Source: Isoptericola sp. AK164 (lineage in GTDB: Bacteria; Actinomycetota; Actinomycetes; Actinomycetales; Cellulomonadaceae). From it: 64,000 nt of DNA. The stretch covers positions 2,976,001-3,040,000 of the forward strand of contig NZ_CP119106.1 in assembly GCF_029643425.1 (NCBI RefSeq), written 5' to 3'. A program made the position numbers and the translations under genes. This document shows positions 46,147 to 53,256 of the stretch, one piece after another (the stretch's first letter is position 1; each line of letters begins with the position of its first letter). Below the pieces are notes generated by a model. The model was given only the letters and a program-made list of their open reading frames with translations, was not told where the DNA came from and ran no database searches.

Positions 46147-46180
46147 AGCCACGACGGGACGGCCCACGGGGCGGGCCCGG

Positions 46181-46231
46181 GCGCGGATCAGGAGGGGGCG
46201 CGGATCAGGAGGGGGCGCGGATCAGGAGGGG
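46181..46231. repeat. Three tandem 17-bp repeats at the DUF4395 stop
   Basis: GCGCGGATCAGGAGGGG is repeated three times (46181, 46198, 46215). The last copy holds the DUF4395 stop codon, so the end of the gene appears to have been duplicated outward. Confidence 0.85.
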
Positions 46232-46674
46232 GCGCGGCGCAGCCGCCGTCCCAGCAGGTAGAGCTCGCAGCCCAGGCACAGCCCGACGGTGGCGTTGAGC
46301 GCGGCGGCGACGAACGCGAGCCCGGCGGCCCACGGCAGGACGGCGAGCGCCCCGGCCCAGCCGGCCACGACGCCGACCCCGGTCACGACGAGTCCGACCG
46401 TCTGGGCGAAGCGGGGCGGACGGACGTCCTCCAGCTCCTCGGGCGGGGCCAGCCGCGGACGGATCAGCGTCCGGAAGAGCCAGCCCTGCCAGGTGGCCTG
46501 CGGACCGCGGACCGCGCCGGGCACGAAGCTCAGCGCGACGACCGTGAGCAGCACGAGCGCCGACGTCGTCGGGCCCAGGAGCACGACGACGGCCAGCAGC
46601 ACCGCGGTGATGCCCGCACCCACGCGGGGGCCGCGGGGGTCGATCCGTGGCGGGGACGAGGTCTCGAGGCTCAT
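46222..46674 (-). CDS. DUF4395 membrane protein
   Basis: A 150-residue protein with about four membrane helices. The last hydrophobic segment carries NATVGLCLGCELYLLGRRL, a CxxC within the membrane typical of DUF4395. This cysteine pair next to a thioredoxin suggests electron transfer across the membrane (inference). The ATG at 46674 overlaps the thioredoxin stop (ATGA). The stop lies in the third of three tandem 17-bp repeats. Confidence 0.87.
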   Translation of the reverse strand: MSLETSSPPRIDPRGPRVGAGITAVLLAVVVLLGPTTSALVLLTVVALSFVPGAVRGPQATWQGWLFRTLIRPRLAPPEELEDVRPPRFAQTVGLVVTGVGVVAGWAGALAVLPWAAGLAFVAAALNATVGLCLGCELYLLGRRLRRAPS

Positions 46675-47132
46675 GCGGTCCTCCCGGGGACGGGTGCGGC
46701 CTCCACGCTACCGAGCGCCTCGCGGGCGCGCGCCGGCGTCATGCCGCCGGAGGCGCGCGCGACCTCGGCACCGGTGCCGTCCAGCACCAGCACGGTGGGG
46801 GTGCGGTGCACCTGGGCGCGACGCACCAGGTCGGGACGGTCGTCGACGTCGATCTCGAGGTGCACGACGCCCGGCTCCTCGGCGGCCAGCGACCCGAGCG
46901 TCCGGGCGGTGGACCGGCAGGCCGAGCAGACCTCCGCCGAGAGCTGCAGGAACGTCACGCGCTCACCGGGGGCGACCCCCTGGGCGGCGAGCTCGTCGGT
47001 CCAGCGTGCGTCGGCGTCGTCATCGCCGGACGGCGCCGTGGCGCGCACCCGGCCCTGCGCCGAGCGCCACACCAGTCCCAGCACGGTCGTCACCACGAGC
47101 AGCGCGACGAGGGCTGTCCACTGTGCGGTCAT
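46671..47132 (-). CDS. Membrane-anchored thioredoxin-family protein
   Basis: A 153-residue protein with an N-terminal membrane helix (about 4-22) and a thioredoxin fold. The redox motif is AEVCSACRSTAR (CxxC, about residue 69), with the cis-proline loop HRTPTVLVLDG (about 110). It would face outside the cell. Starts ATG 47132. A symmetric SigR-type promoter lies 31-60 bp upstream and also faces yceI, which fits a thiol-stress role. Confidence 0.88.
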   Translation of the reverse strand: MTAQWTALVALLVVTTVLGLVWRSAQGRVRATAPSGDDDADARWTDELAAQGVAPGERVTFLQLSAEVCSACRSTARTLGSLAAEEPGVVHLEIDVDDRPDLVRRAQVHRTPTVLVLDGTGAEVARASGGMTPARAREALGSVEAAPVPGRTA

Positions 47133-47162
47133 GCGATGGCCTCCTTCAGATCACCGTCGGGT

Positions 47163-47192
47163 GGGAACATATCCGTTTGCATGAATGTTCCC
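47163..47192. promoter_or_regulatory. Bidirectional SigR/SigH-type promoter
   Basis: GGGAACAT (47163-47170) and ATGTTCCC (47185-47192) are perfect inverted 8-mers. Read forwards, GGGAAC-N18-GTT points to yceI. Read backwards, the same bases give GGGAAC-N18-GTT pointing to the thioredoxin gene. Both match the actinobacterial thiol-stress sigma consensus with exact spacing. It could instead be a repressor palindrome. Confidence 0.6.
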
Positions 47193-47300
47193 GACCGTCG
47201 ACGACCCGGAGACTACGCGGCCCCGACCGGGACCTCGACGACTGTCCACGACGCCCGTCCACGACGCTGCCCGGCGACGCCGGCCCCCTCAGGAGGAACG

Positions 47301-47963
47301 ATGACCGACGCCCCGACCCGGACCTGGAACGACCTGGTCATCCCGGCACCCGGCACGTACGACCTCGACGAGGGGCACAAGCGCATCGGCTTCCAGGCGA
47401 TGCACATGATGGTCAGCCCCGTGCGCGGGGAGTTCAGCCGGGGCACCGCGCGCATCCACGTCGCCGAGGACCCGCTGGCGTCGTCCGTCGGCGCGATCAT
47501 CGACACGACGTCGATCACGACCCACAACGAGGACCGCGACACGCACCTGCGCAGCGCCGACTTCCTGGACGTGGAGAACCACCCGACCATGGAGTTCCGC
47601 TCCACCGGGATCGAGTGGCGTGCCGAGCCGGACCCGATCTTCTCCTGGGCGGCCCTCAAGGGACGCTCCCCCGGCCGCAGCGCCCAGGTCGGCCCGGCCG
47701 CCGACCGCACCAGCGCGAAGTTCCTCCTGCACGGCGAGCTGACGATCCGCGGGATCACCCACCCGATCACGCTCGACGCGGAGTTCGGCGGCGCCGGTGC
47801 GGACCCGTTCGGCAACAACATCTTCGGGTTCAGCGCGACCGCGGACTTCGAGCGCGAGAAGTACGGGCTGCTGTGGAACGTGGCGCTGGAGACCGGCGGC
47901 GTGCTCGTGGCCAAGACGGTCCGGATCGAGCTGGCCGGCGAGGCGGTGCGCAAGACCTCGTGA
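47301..47963 (+). CDS. YceI-family protein
   Basis: A 220-residue lipocalin-like beta-barrel protein of the YceI family, whose members bind polyisoprenoids or other amphiphiles. Signatures are APGTYDLDEGHKRIGFQAMH at the N-terminus, HLRSADFLDVENHPTMEFRS in the middle and HGELTIRGITHPITLDAEF. There is no signal peptide, so it is cytosolic as written. ATG 47301 has AGGAGG 4 bases upstream. It is divergent from the thioredoxin/DUF4395 pair and seems to share its promoter. Confidence 0.92.
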   Translation: MTDAPTRTWNDLVIPAPGTYDLDEGHKRIGFQAMHMMVSPVRGEFSRGTARIHVAEDPLASSVGAIIDTTSITTHNEDRDTHLRSADFLDVENHPTMEFRSTGIEWRAEPDPIFSWAALKGRSPGRSAQVGPAADRTSAKFLLHGELTIRGITHPITLDAEFGGAGADPFGNNIFGFSATADFEREKYGLLWNVALETGGVLVAKTVRIELAGEAVRKTS

Positions 47964-47977
47964 GCGTCCCGGACCGG

Positions 47978-48712
47978 CTACAGCAGCGTGCGGCCCACGA
48001 CGAACACCAGCATCCCGGTGATCGTCACCGGCGCAGCAGCGGCCGCCACGCCGGCCCGCCACCGCTGCAGCGCCGGCTGGCGCTCGAACAGCAGCCGCAG
48101 CGCCGCCGAGACCAGACCGGCCACCAGCCCGACCACGAGCCCGTGGACCGGCTCCACCTCGCGCAGCGCCGACGCGGTGCCGGCACCGGCCGCCCCGCCC
48201 AGCGCGACGGCGAGCAGCGACCCGATCCAGCCGCCGGCGACGGGCAGGGCCGCCACCGCCGACGCGACGGCCAGCCCGACGGCGCTGGTCACGACCAGCC
48301 CTGCGCCGGCGTCCGTGCCGGCGGTGGCCAGCCAGCCGGCGGCCGCGACGGAGACGACGACGCCGGCGGTCATCCCGCTGACGGACTCGACCAGGCGCGG
48401 ACGCCCGCCGCTGCGGAGCATCTGCGCCACGAACGCCAGCACCAGCGACAGCGCGATGACGGCGGGCAGGTTGCGCAGCACGGGCTCGCCCTCGGTGAAC
48501 CACGTGACGGCGAGGCCGCCGAGCCCCGCCAGCAGCACCACGGTCGACGTCGCGCCGTCGGCCGGCAGCCGCAGCAGCGGCGCCCAGCCGACCGCCAGCA
48601 GCACGACGAGGAGCGCGGACGCGCCGACCGTCCACCAGGGCCCCAGGTAGGCCGCGGCCGCCACGAGCGTGGCGAGCACGGCCGTCGTCACGGCACGGGA
48701 GGTCACGGTCAC
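47978..48712 (-). CDS. Polytopic membrane protein, function unknown
   Basis: A 244-residue protein made almost wholly of 7-8 hydrophobic helices (for example TTAVLATLVAAAAYLGPWW and GLVVTSAVGLAVASAVAAL). It has few charged residues and no recognised transporter motif. The start is uncertain: GTG at 48712 and GTG at 48706 are both possible, with GGGAG about 10 bases before the first. The gene is divergent from glnR. Confidence 0.65.
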   Translation of the reverse strand: MTVTSRAVTTAVLATLVAAAAYLGPWWTVGASALLVVLLAVGWAPLLRLPADGATSTVVLLAGLGGLAVTWFTEGEPVLRNLPAVIALSLVLAFVAQMLRSGGRPRLVESVSGMTAGVVVSVAAAGWLATAGTDAGAGLVVTSAVGLAVASAVAALPVAGGWIGSLLAVALGGAAGAGTASALREVEPVHGLVVGLVAGLVSAALRLLFERQPALQRWRAGVAAAAAPVTITGMLVFVVGRTLL

Positions 48713-48798
48713 GACGACGAGTCTCCCATGCCAAGACGTTGTGACCTGCGGGGCGCGGCAGGGTACCTTGACGTCAACCCGTCTCGGGAGGAGTGCAC

Positions 48799-49572
48799 GT
48801 GGCCGAACTGTTGATCCTGACGCCGGCGACCGGCGGTTCGGTCGAGGTCCTGCCCGCGCTGGGCCTGCTCTCGCACAAGGTGCGCGTGCTGCCCATGGAG
48901 CCCTCGGCACTCGTGGACGCCCCCGACTCGGACGTCGTGCTGCTGGACGCCCGCCGCGACCTCGTCGCCGCGCGGACCACCTGCCGTCTGCTGCACGCCA
49001 CGGGTCTGACGGTGCCGCTGGTGCTCATCCTCACCGAGGGCGGCCTGACCGTCGTCAACCACGAGTGGGGCGCCGACGACCTGCTGCTCGAGTCCGCCTC
49101 CCCCGCGGAGGTCGAGGCACGGCTGCGGCTCGTCGTCGAGCGGTCCGCGCACGGCCCGACCGAGGACTCGCCCCAGGAGATCTCCGCCGGCGAGCTGGCC
49201 ATCGACGCCGGCGGGTACACGGCACGCCTGCGCGGCCGTCCGATCGACCTGACCTACAAGGAGTTCGAGCTCCTCAAGTACCTCGTGCAGCACCCGGGCC
49301 GGGTCTTCACCCGGGCTCAGCTCCTGCAGGAGGTCTGGGGCTACGACTACTACGGCGGCACCCGGACGGTCGACGTCCACGTCCGGCGGCTGCGCGCCAA
49401 GCTCGGTCCCGAGCACGAGCAGCTCATCGGCACGGTGCGCAACGTCGGCTACCGGTTCGACCCGCCGAAGGAGCCCCGCGAGGAACCCGCCGCGTCCACG
49501 GCCGGCGAGTCCTCCGGCGGCGGGACGGACCGCGACACCCCCGGCTCGCCGCAGGTGTCCTCGGGCGGCTGA
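48799..49572 (+). CDS. glnR: GlnR-type OmpR-family response regulator
   Basis: A 257-residue regulator close to actinobacterial GlnR, the global activator/repressor of nitrogen uptake genes. The receiver has the GlnR-like [16 protein letters not shown] start, an Asp in [10 protein letters not shown] and [13 protein letters not shown]. The winged helix is [20 protein letters not shown] plus [20 protein letters not shown]. There is no partner kinase beside it, as expected for GlnR. The C-terminus has an extra 35-residue polar tail. The GTG at 48799 suits the GGGAGG site better than a GTG 6 bp earlier. Confidence 0.9.
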   Translation: MAELLILTPATGGSVEVLPALGLLSHKVRVLPMEPSALVDAPDSDVVLLDARRDLVAARTTCRLLHATGLTVPLVLILTEGGLTVVNHEWGADDLLLESASPAEVEARLRLVVERSAHGPTEDSPQEISAGELAIDAGGYTARLRGRPIDLTYKEFELLKYLVQHPGRVFTRAQLLQEVWGYDYYGGTRTVDVHVRRLRAKLGPEHEQLIGTVRNVGYRFDPPKEPREEPAASTAGESSGGGTDRDTPGSPQVSSGG

Positions 49573-49577
49573 CCCGG

Positions 49578-49589
49578 TAGGTTGCGGCC
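49578..49589 (+). promoter_or_regulatory. Leaderless promoter of the alpha/beta hydrolase
   Basis: TAGGTT (49578-49583), 6 bases, then GTG at 49590. The hexamer lies just after the glnR stop. Confidence 0.5.
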
Positions 49590-50525
49590 GTGACCGCCAT
49601 GTCCGACGCCGCCGACTACTCCAGCGCCCTGGTCGACGGGCCGTGGCGGCACGAGTTCGTCGCCGCCAACGGCTCCCGCTTCCACGTCGCCTCCGCCGGC
49701 CCGCGGCCCACCCGCGGCGACCGTGCACCGCTCGTGGTGCTGCTGCACGGCTTCCCGCAGTTCTGGTGGGCCTGGCGCCACCAGATCCCCGACCTGGCCG
49801 ACGCCGGCGTCCAGGTCGCCGCGCTCGACCTGCGCGGCGTGGCCGCCTCCGACAAGCCGCCCTCGGGACGCGACGTCCCGACGCGCACCCGGGACGTCGC
49901 CGGCGTGATCCGCTCCCTCGGCCACGACCGGGCCGTCGTCGTCGGCGCGGGCACCGGCGGCGCGCTCGCCTGGGCGATGGCCGCGCTCCAGCCGGGGGTG
50001 ACCGCGGGCGTGGCGGCGCTCGGAGCACCGCACCCGGCGCGGCTGCACGTGCCCGGCCGGGGCATCCTCACCCCGGCCGCCCGACGGCTGTTCGCCGCTG
50101 CCCAGCTGCCCGGCGTGCTCGAACGGCGGCTGCAGGACGGCGACGGCGTGCCCAGCCTGCTCGACGCGGGGTCCGACCGGCCGCTCGAGTCCGAGGCCGT
50201 CGCCCGCTACCGCGAGGTGCTGCGCATCCCCTTCGCGGCCCACAGCGCCGTCGACACGCTGCGCTGGCTGTCCCGGACGTCGGCGCACCCGGCGGGCCGG
50301 CGGTACCTGGCCGCGCTCCGGCGCAGGATCGACGTGCCCGTGCTGCAGCTGCACGGGGCGGCCGACGGGTTCCTCCGGCGCGAGACAGCCGACCTGGACG
50401 GCGCCGCCGTGGCGCGCGACTTCCGGTTCGAGGTCGTCGACGACGCGGGGCACTTCCTGGCCGAGGAAGCGCCCGAGGCCGTGACGGGTCTGCTGCTCGA
50501 CTGGCTGGCCGACCAGCAGCGCTGA
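49590..50525 (+). CDS. Alpha/beta-hydrolase fold protein with altered nucleophile elbow
   Basis: A 311-residue protein most like epoxide hydrolases (LLHGFPQFWWAWRHQIPDL, oxyanion HGFP motif, about residue 52). The usual GxDxG or GxSxG elbow reads VVVGAGTGGALAWAMA (about 108-123), so Gly replaces the Asp or Ser nucleophile. The acid (LHGAADGF) and His (DDAGHFLAEE) positions are kept. It may be a non-catalytic or mechanistically different member. It lies 17 bp after glnR but with its own -10. Confidence 0.8.
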   Translation: MTAMSDAADYSSALVDGPWRHEFVAANGSRFHVASAGPRPTRGDRAPLVVLLHGFPQFWWAWRHQIPDLADAGVQVAALDLRGVAASDKPPSGRDVPTRTRDVAGVIRSLGHDRAVVVGAGTGGALAWAMAALQPGVTAGVAALGAPHPARLHVPGRGILTPAARRLFAAAQLPGVLERRLQDGDGVPSLLDAGSDRPLESEAVARYREVLRIPFAAHSAVDTLRWLSRTSAHPAGRRYLAALRRRIDVPVLQLHGAADGFLRRETADLDGAAVARDFRFEVVDDAGHFLAEEAPEAVTGLLLDWLADQQR

Positions 50526-50528
50526 CCG

Positions 50529-51257
50529 TCAGCCGCGCGGGCCGGGGCGCAGCAGCTTCGCCGCCGCCACCGGGTCGGTCTCGCCGACTCCGTTCGACGG
50601 GCACCAGCGCGCCACCGGGCACGCGCCGCAGGCCGGCCGCCGCGCGTGGCAGACCCGGCGACCGTGCCAGACGAGGTGGTGGCTGAGCATCACCCAGTCC
50701 TTGCGCTCGAAGAGCTCGCCGACGGCGTGCTCGACCTTGACCGGGTCCTCCTCCCGGGTGAAACCCAGTCGCCGCGCGAGCCGTCCGAAGTGCGTGTCCA
50801 CGGTGATGCCGGGGATGCCGAAGGCGTTGCCGAGCACGACGTTCGCCGTCTTGCGGCCGACGCCCGGCAGCGCGACCAGGTCCGTCAGCCGACGCGGCAC
50901 CTCGCCGTCGTGCCGCTCCACCAGCGCCTGCGCCAGGCCGACGGCCGAGCGCGTCTTGGCCCGGAAGAACCCGAGCGGCCGCAGGATCTCCTCCACCTCC
51001 GCCGGGTCGGCCGCGGCGAGCGCAGCGGCATCCGGGTAGCGGGCGAACAGGGTCGGCGTCGTGGCGTTGACCCGCACGTCGGTGGTCTGCGCCGAGAGCA
51101 CGGTCGCCACGAGCAGCTCGAAGGGCGTGGTGAAGTCCAGCTCGGCCCGCGCGTCGGGGTAGGTCTCGGCCAGGACGCGGTCGATGCGCCGCGCCCGCCG
51201 GACGAGGGCCAGACGGGACTCCCCGGTGGGGGTAGGCTGCTGCGACGTCTCGACCAT
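50529..51257 (-). CDS. nth: Endonuclease III (DNA glycosylase/AP lyase)
   Basis: A 242-residue base-excision-repair enzyme that removes oxidised pyrimidines. The helix-hairpin-helix and catalytic Lys are in [18 protein letters not shown] (about 138), and the catalytic Asp is in [14 protein letters not shown]. The [4Fe-4S] ligands follow the C-x6-C-x2-C-x5-C pattern in [17 protein letters not shown]. The ATG at 51257 is 6 bp after TACGCT. It is divergent from crp, a common actinobacterial arrangement. Confidence 0.96.
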   Translation of the reverse strand: MVETSQQPTPTGESRLALVRRARRIDRVLAETYPDARAELDFTTPFELLVATVLSAQTTDVRVNATTPTLFARYPDAAALAAADPAEVEEILRPLGFFRAKTRSAVGLAQALVERHDGEVPRRLTDLVALPGVGRKTANVVLGNAFGIPGITVDTHFGRLARRLGFTREEDPVKVEHAVGELFERKDWVMLSHHLVWHGRRVCHARRPACGACPVARWCPSNGVGETDPVAAAKLLRPGPRG

Positions 51258-51269
51258 GCGGGCAGCGTA
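51258..51269 (-). promoter_or_regulatory. Leaderless promoter of nth
   Basis: On the minus strand TACGCT (51269-51264), 6 bases, then ATG 51257. Confidence 0.55.
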
Positions 51270-51480
51270 TCCCCAGCCTCCGACGGTGGAACGGGAGCCG
51301 AGTCGCGGAACGCGCGGACACTGCCGATCGTTCACCCGGACGTCACTCCGACACGGCGCGGCCAGCACGGCGCGTCCAGGCACGATGCCCTGGTGTGAGG
51401 CAGACTGAGACCTGGAACACATTTTGTCAGACACGCGCCTCGCCCCGACCGGGCAGAGGCCCGAGAACGTGAGGATTGCT

Positions 51481-52158
51481 GTGGACGACACCGTCGTGCT
51501 CTCCGCCCCCCTGTTCGCCGACATGGACAGCGAGGAGTCGAAGGCGCTCTTCGAGTCGATGATCCCCGTCGAGCTGGGCCGCGGGGACGTCCTGTTCCGC
51601 GAGGGCGAACCGGGCGACCGGCTGTACGTGATCGCGCAGGGCAAGATCAAGCTGGGGCGCCGCTCCAGCGACGGTCGGGAGAACCTGCTGTCGATCCTCG
51701 GCCCGGGCGAGATGTTCGGCGAGCTGTCCCTCTTCGACCCGGGCCCCCGCACGGCCACGGCCTCGTCCGTCTCGGACGCGCTGTGCTACGAGCTGCGTCA
51801 CCAGGCCCTCGTGCAGTGGGTCGCCGCGCACCCGAACGTCGCCACGACGCTGCTCGGCGCGCTCGCCCGGCGCCTGCGCCGCACCAACGAGACGCTGGCC
51901 GACCTCGTGTTCTCCGACGTCCCCGGCCGCGTCGCCAAGGCCCTGCTCGACCTCTCCCAGCGCTTCGGCGAGCCGAACGACGAGGGCGTCCGCGTCGCGC
52001 ACGATCTGACCCAGGAGGAGCTCGCCCAGCTCGTCGGCGCCTCGCGCGAGACGGTCAACAAGGCGCTGGCGGACTTCGCCACGCGCGGCTGGGTGCGGCG
52101 CGAGGGCCGCGCGGTCGTGCTCCTCGACATGGACCGGCTGGAGCGCCGCGCGCGCTGA
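51481..52158 (+). CDS. crp: CRP-family transcriptional regulator (Crp/GlxR type)
   Basis: A 225-residue cAMP-receptor-protein homologue. The cyclic-nucleotide pocket reads [20 protein letters not shown] and [17 protein letters not shown] (about 40-100). The DNA-recognition helix is [20 protein letters not shown] (about 180). It is very close in pattern to mycobacterial Crp. The GTG at 51481 aligns with known family N-termini; in-frame sequence extends to 51424 but looks non-coding. The 223-bp gap to nth contains a short direct repeat (CACGGCGCG) and no clear -10. Confidence 0.92.
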   Translation: MDDTVVLSAPLFADMDSEESKALFESMIPVELGRGDVLFREGEPGDRLYVIAQGKIKLGRRSSDGRENLLSILGPGEMFGELSLFDPGPRTATASSVSDALCYELRHQALVQWVAAHPNVATTLLGALARRLRRTNETLADLVFSDVPGRVAKALLDLSQRFGEPNDEGVRVAHDLTQEELAQLVGASRETVNKALADFATRGWVRREGRAVVLLDMDRLERRAR

Positions 52159-52488
52159 GTCCTGGTCGTCCGCGGGGACGGCAGAAACCCTCGGCACGCT
52201 CGCGTTCACGGGCGCTGCGCGCCCTCCACTTCGGGGTGGATGACGGCGTCCGGGGGTCTGTCGTCTCCACCTGCTGTGCAGTCCGCGGCGAGCGCGGCGC
52301 CCGGTGAGCACACACGGGTGGGTGGTGGGGCGTCCCGTCGCGCGGCCGTCAGGCCCGAAGTGGAGGGCGCGCAGCGCCCGTGAACGCGGCCGCGCGACGG
52401 GACGCCTCACCGCCCGCCTCAGCAGCGGGACGCGTCACCGCCCGCCCCAGCAGCGGGACGCGTCACCGCCCGCGTCAGGAGCCTGGGC
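52159..52488. repeat. Repeat-rich gap with nested long inverted repeats
   Basis: No gene is supported in this 330-bp gap. Exact 33-bp inverted arms lie at 52202-52234 and 52355-52387. Exact 19-bp inverted arms lie at 52330-52348 and 52387-52405, enclosing the second 33-bp arm. Three 28-bp tandem units follow at 52398, 52426 and 52454, starting CGGGACGC. The whole region can fold into large alternative hairpins after crp. Confidence 0.85.
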
Positions 52489-52956
52489 TCAGTCGGTGAG
52501 CTCGGCGATCAGCTCGACCTCGACCGGCGCGTCCAGCGGCAGCACCGCGACGCCGACGGCGGAGCGGGCGTGGGTGCCCGCGTCGCCGAAGATCCGGCCC
52601 AGGAGCTCGCTGGCGCCGTTGAGAACGGCGGGCTGTCCCGTGAAGGACGGGTCGCTGGCCACGAAGCCGGTGACCTTGACGATGCGGACCCCGTCGAGCG
52701 TGCCCGTGACGCTGCGCACCGCGGCCAGCGCGTTCAGGGCGCAGGTCGCGGCCAGGTCGGCAGCCGTCGCGGGGTCGACGAGCCCGTCCTCGGTGCCGAC
52801 CTTGCCGACGGTCGCGAGGGTGCCGTCCACGAAGGGCAGCTGGCCCGCCGTGTAGACGTACTGCCCCGAGCGCACCGCCGGCTGGTAGGCGGCGACGGGC
52901 GCGGCGACGTCGGGCAGGGCGAGGCCCAGCTCGGCCAGGCGGTCGTCGATGCTCAC
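52489..52956 (-). CDS. RidA-family protein
   Basis: A 155-residue RidA/YjgF-type protein that hydrolyses reactive enamine/imine intermediates from PLP enzymes, or a relative with another small-molecule role. Typical segments are SIDDRLAELGLALPDVAAP, AVRSGQYVYTAGQLPFVDG and NALAAVRSVTGTLDGV. The usual catalytic Arg position near VLNGASELLGRIFGDAG and the C-terminal VEVELIAEL are present. The GTG at 52956 has GAGG 5 bases upstream; another GTG at 52971 would overlap the previous gene by 8 bp. Confidence 0.87.
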   Translation of the reverse strand: MSIDDRLAELGLALPDVAAPVAAYQPAVRSGQYVYTAGQLPFVDGTLATVGKVGTEDGLVDPATAADLAATCALNALAAVRSVTGTLDGVRIVKVTGFVASDPSFTGQPAVLNGASELLGRIFGDAGTHARSAVGVAVLPLDAPVEVELIAELTD

Positions 52957-52963
52957 GCCGGCC

Positions 52964-53125
52964 TCACTCACCCGACGGGCGCTTGAGGTAGGCGACGAGG
53001 TTCGCGCTGTCGGGACCCGGCACGACCTGGACCAGCTCCCAGCCGTCCGCGCCCCACTGATCGAGGATCGCCTTGGTGTTGTGGATCAACAGGGGGATGG
53101 TCGCGTACTCCCACGTGGTAGCCAT
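52964..53125 (-). CDS. Small DUF4177-type protein
   Basis: A 53-residue protein: MATTWEYATIPLLIHNTKAI followed by LDQWGADGWELVQVVPG. This GWELV pattern is typical of DUF4177. No function is known. The ATG at 53125 stands 7 bp after TACGAT, so it is probably leaderless. RidA follows closely and is likely co-transcribed; the pair is divergent from the penicillin-binding protein. Confidence 0.85.
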   Translation of the reverse strand: MATTWEYATIPLLIHNTKAILDQWGADGWELVQVVPGPDSANLVAYLKRPSGE

Positions 53126-53138
53126 GCGGCCGATCGTA
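53126..53138 (-). promoter_or_regulatory. Leaderless promoter of the DUF4177-ridA pair
   Basis: On the minus strand TACGAT (53138-53133), 7 bases, then ATG 53125. Confidence 0.5.
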
Positions 53139-53244
53139 GCCCGAGCATGTTTCCCGTGAACGTCGGCACGACCCCGCGACCACGACTCCACAGGACCTGC
53201 ACACGCGCCCCGAGTCCCCGGCGCGACAGCGAGGACCGACCCTC

Positions 53245-53256
53245 TAGGCTGGGAAC
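53245..53256 (+). promoter_or_regulatory. Leaderless promoter of the PBP gene
   Basis: TAGGCT (53245-53250), 6 bases, then ATG 53257. Confidence 0.6.

Noticed and set aside
51424-51480. Longer N-terminus of Crp starting at TTG 51424
   Set aside because: The extra residues [18 protein letters not shown] do not match Crp N-termini, and the GTG at 51481 fits the family exactly.
52398-52481. Possible CRISPR array
   Set aside because: The 28-bp units abut each other with no spacers and there are no cas genes in the window.
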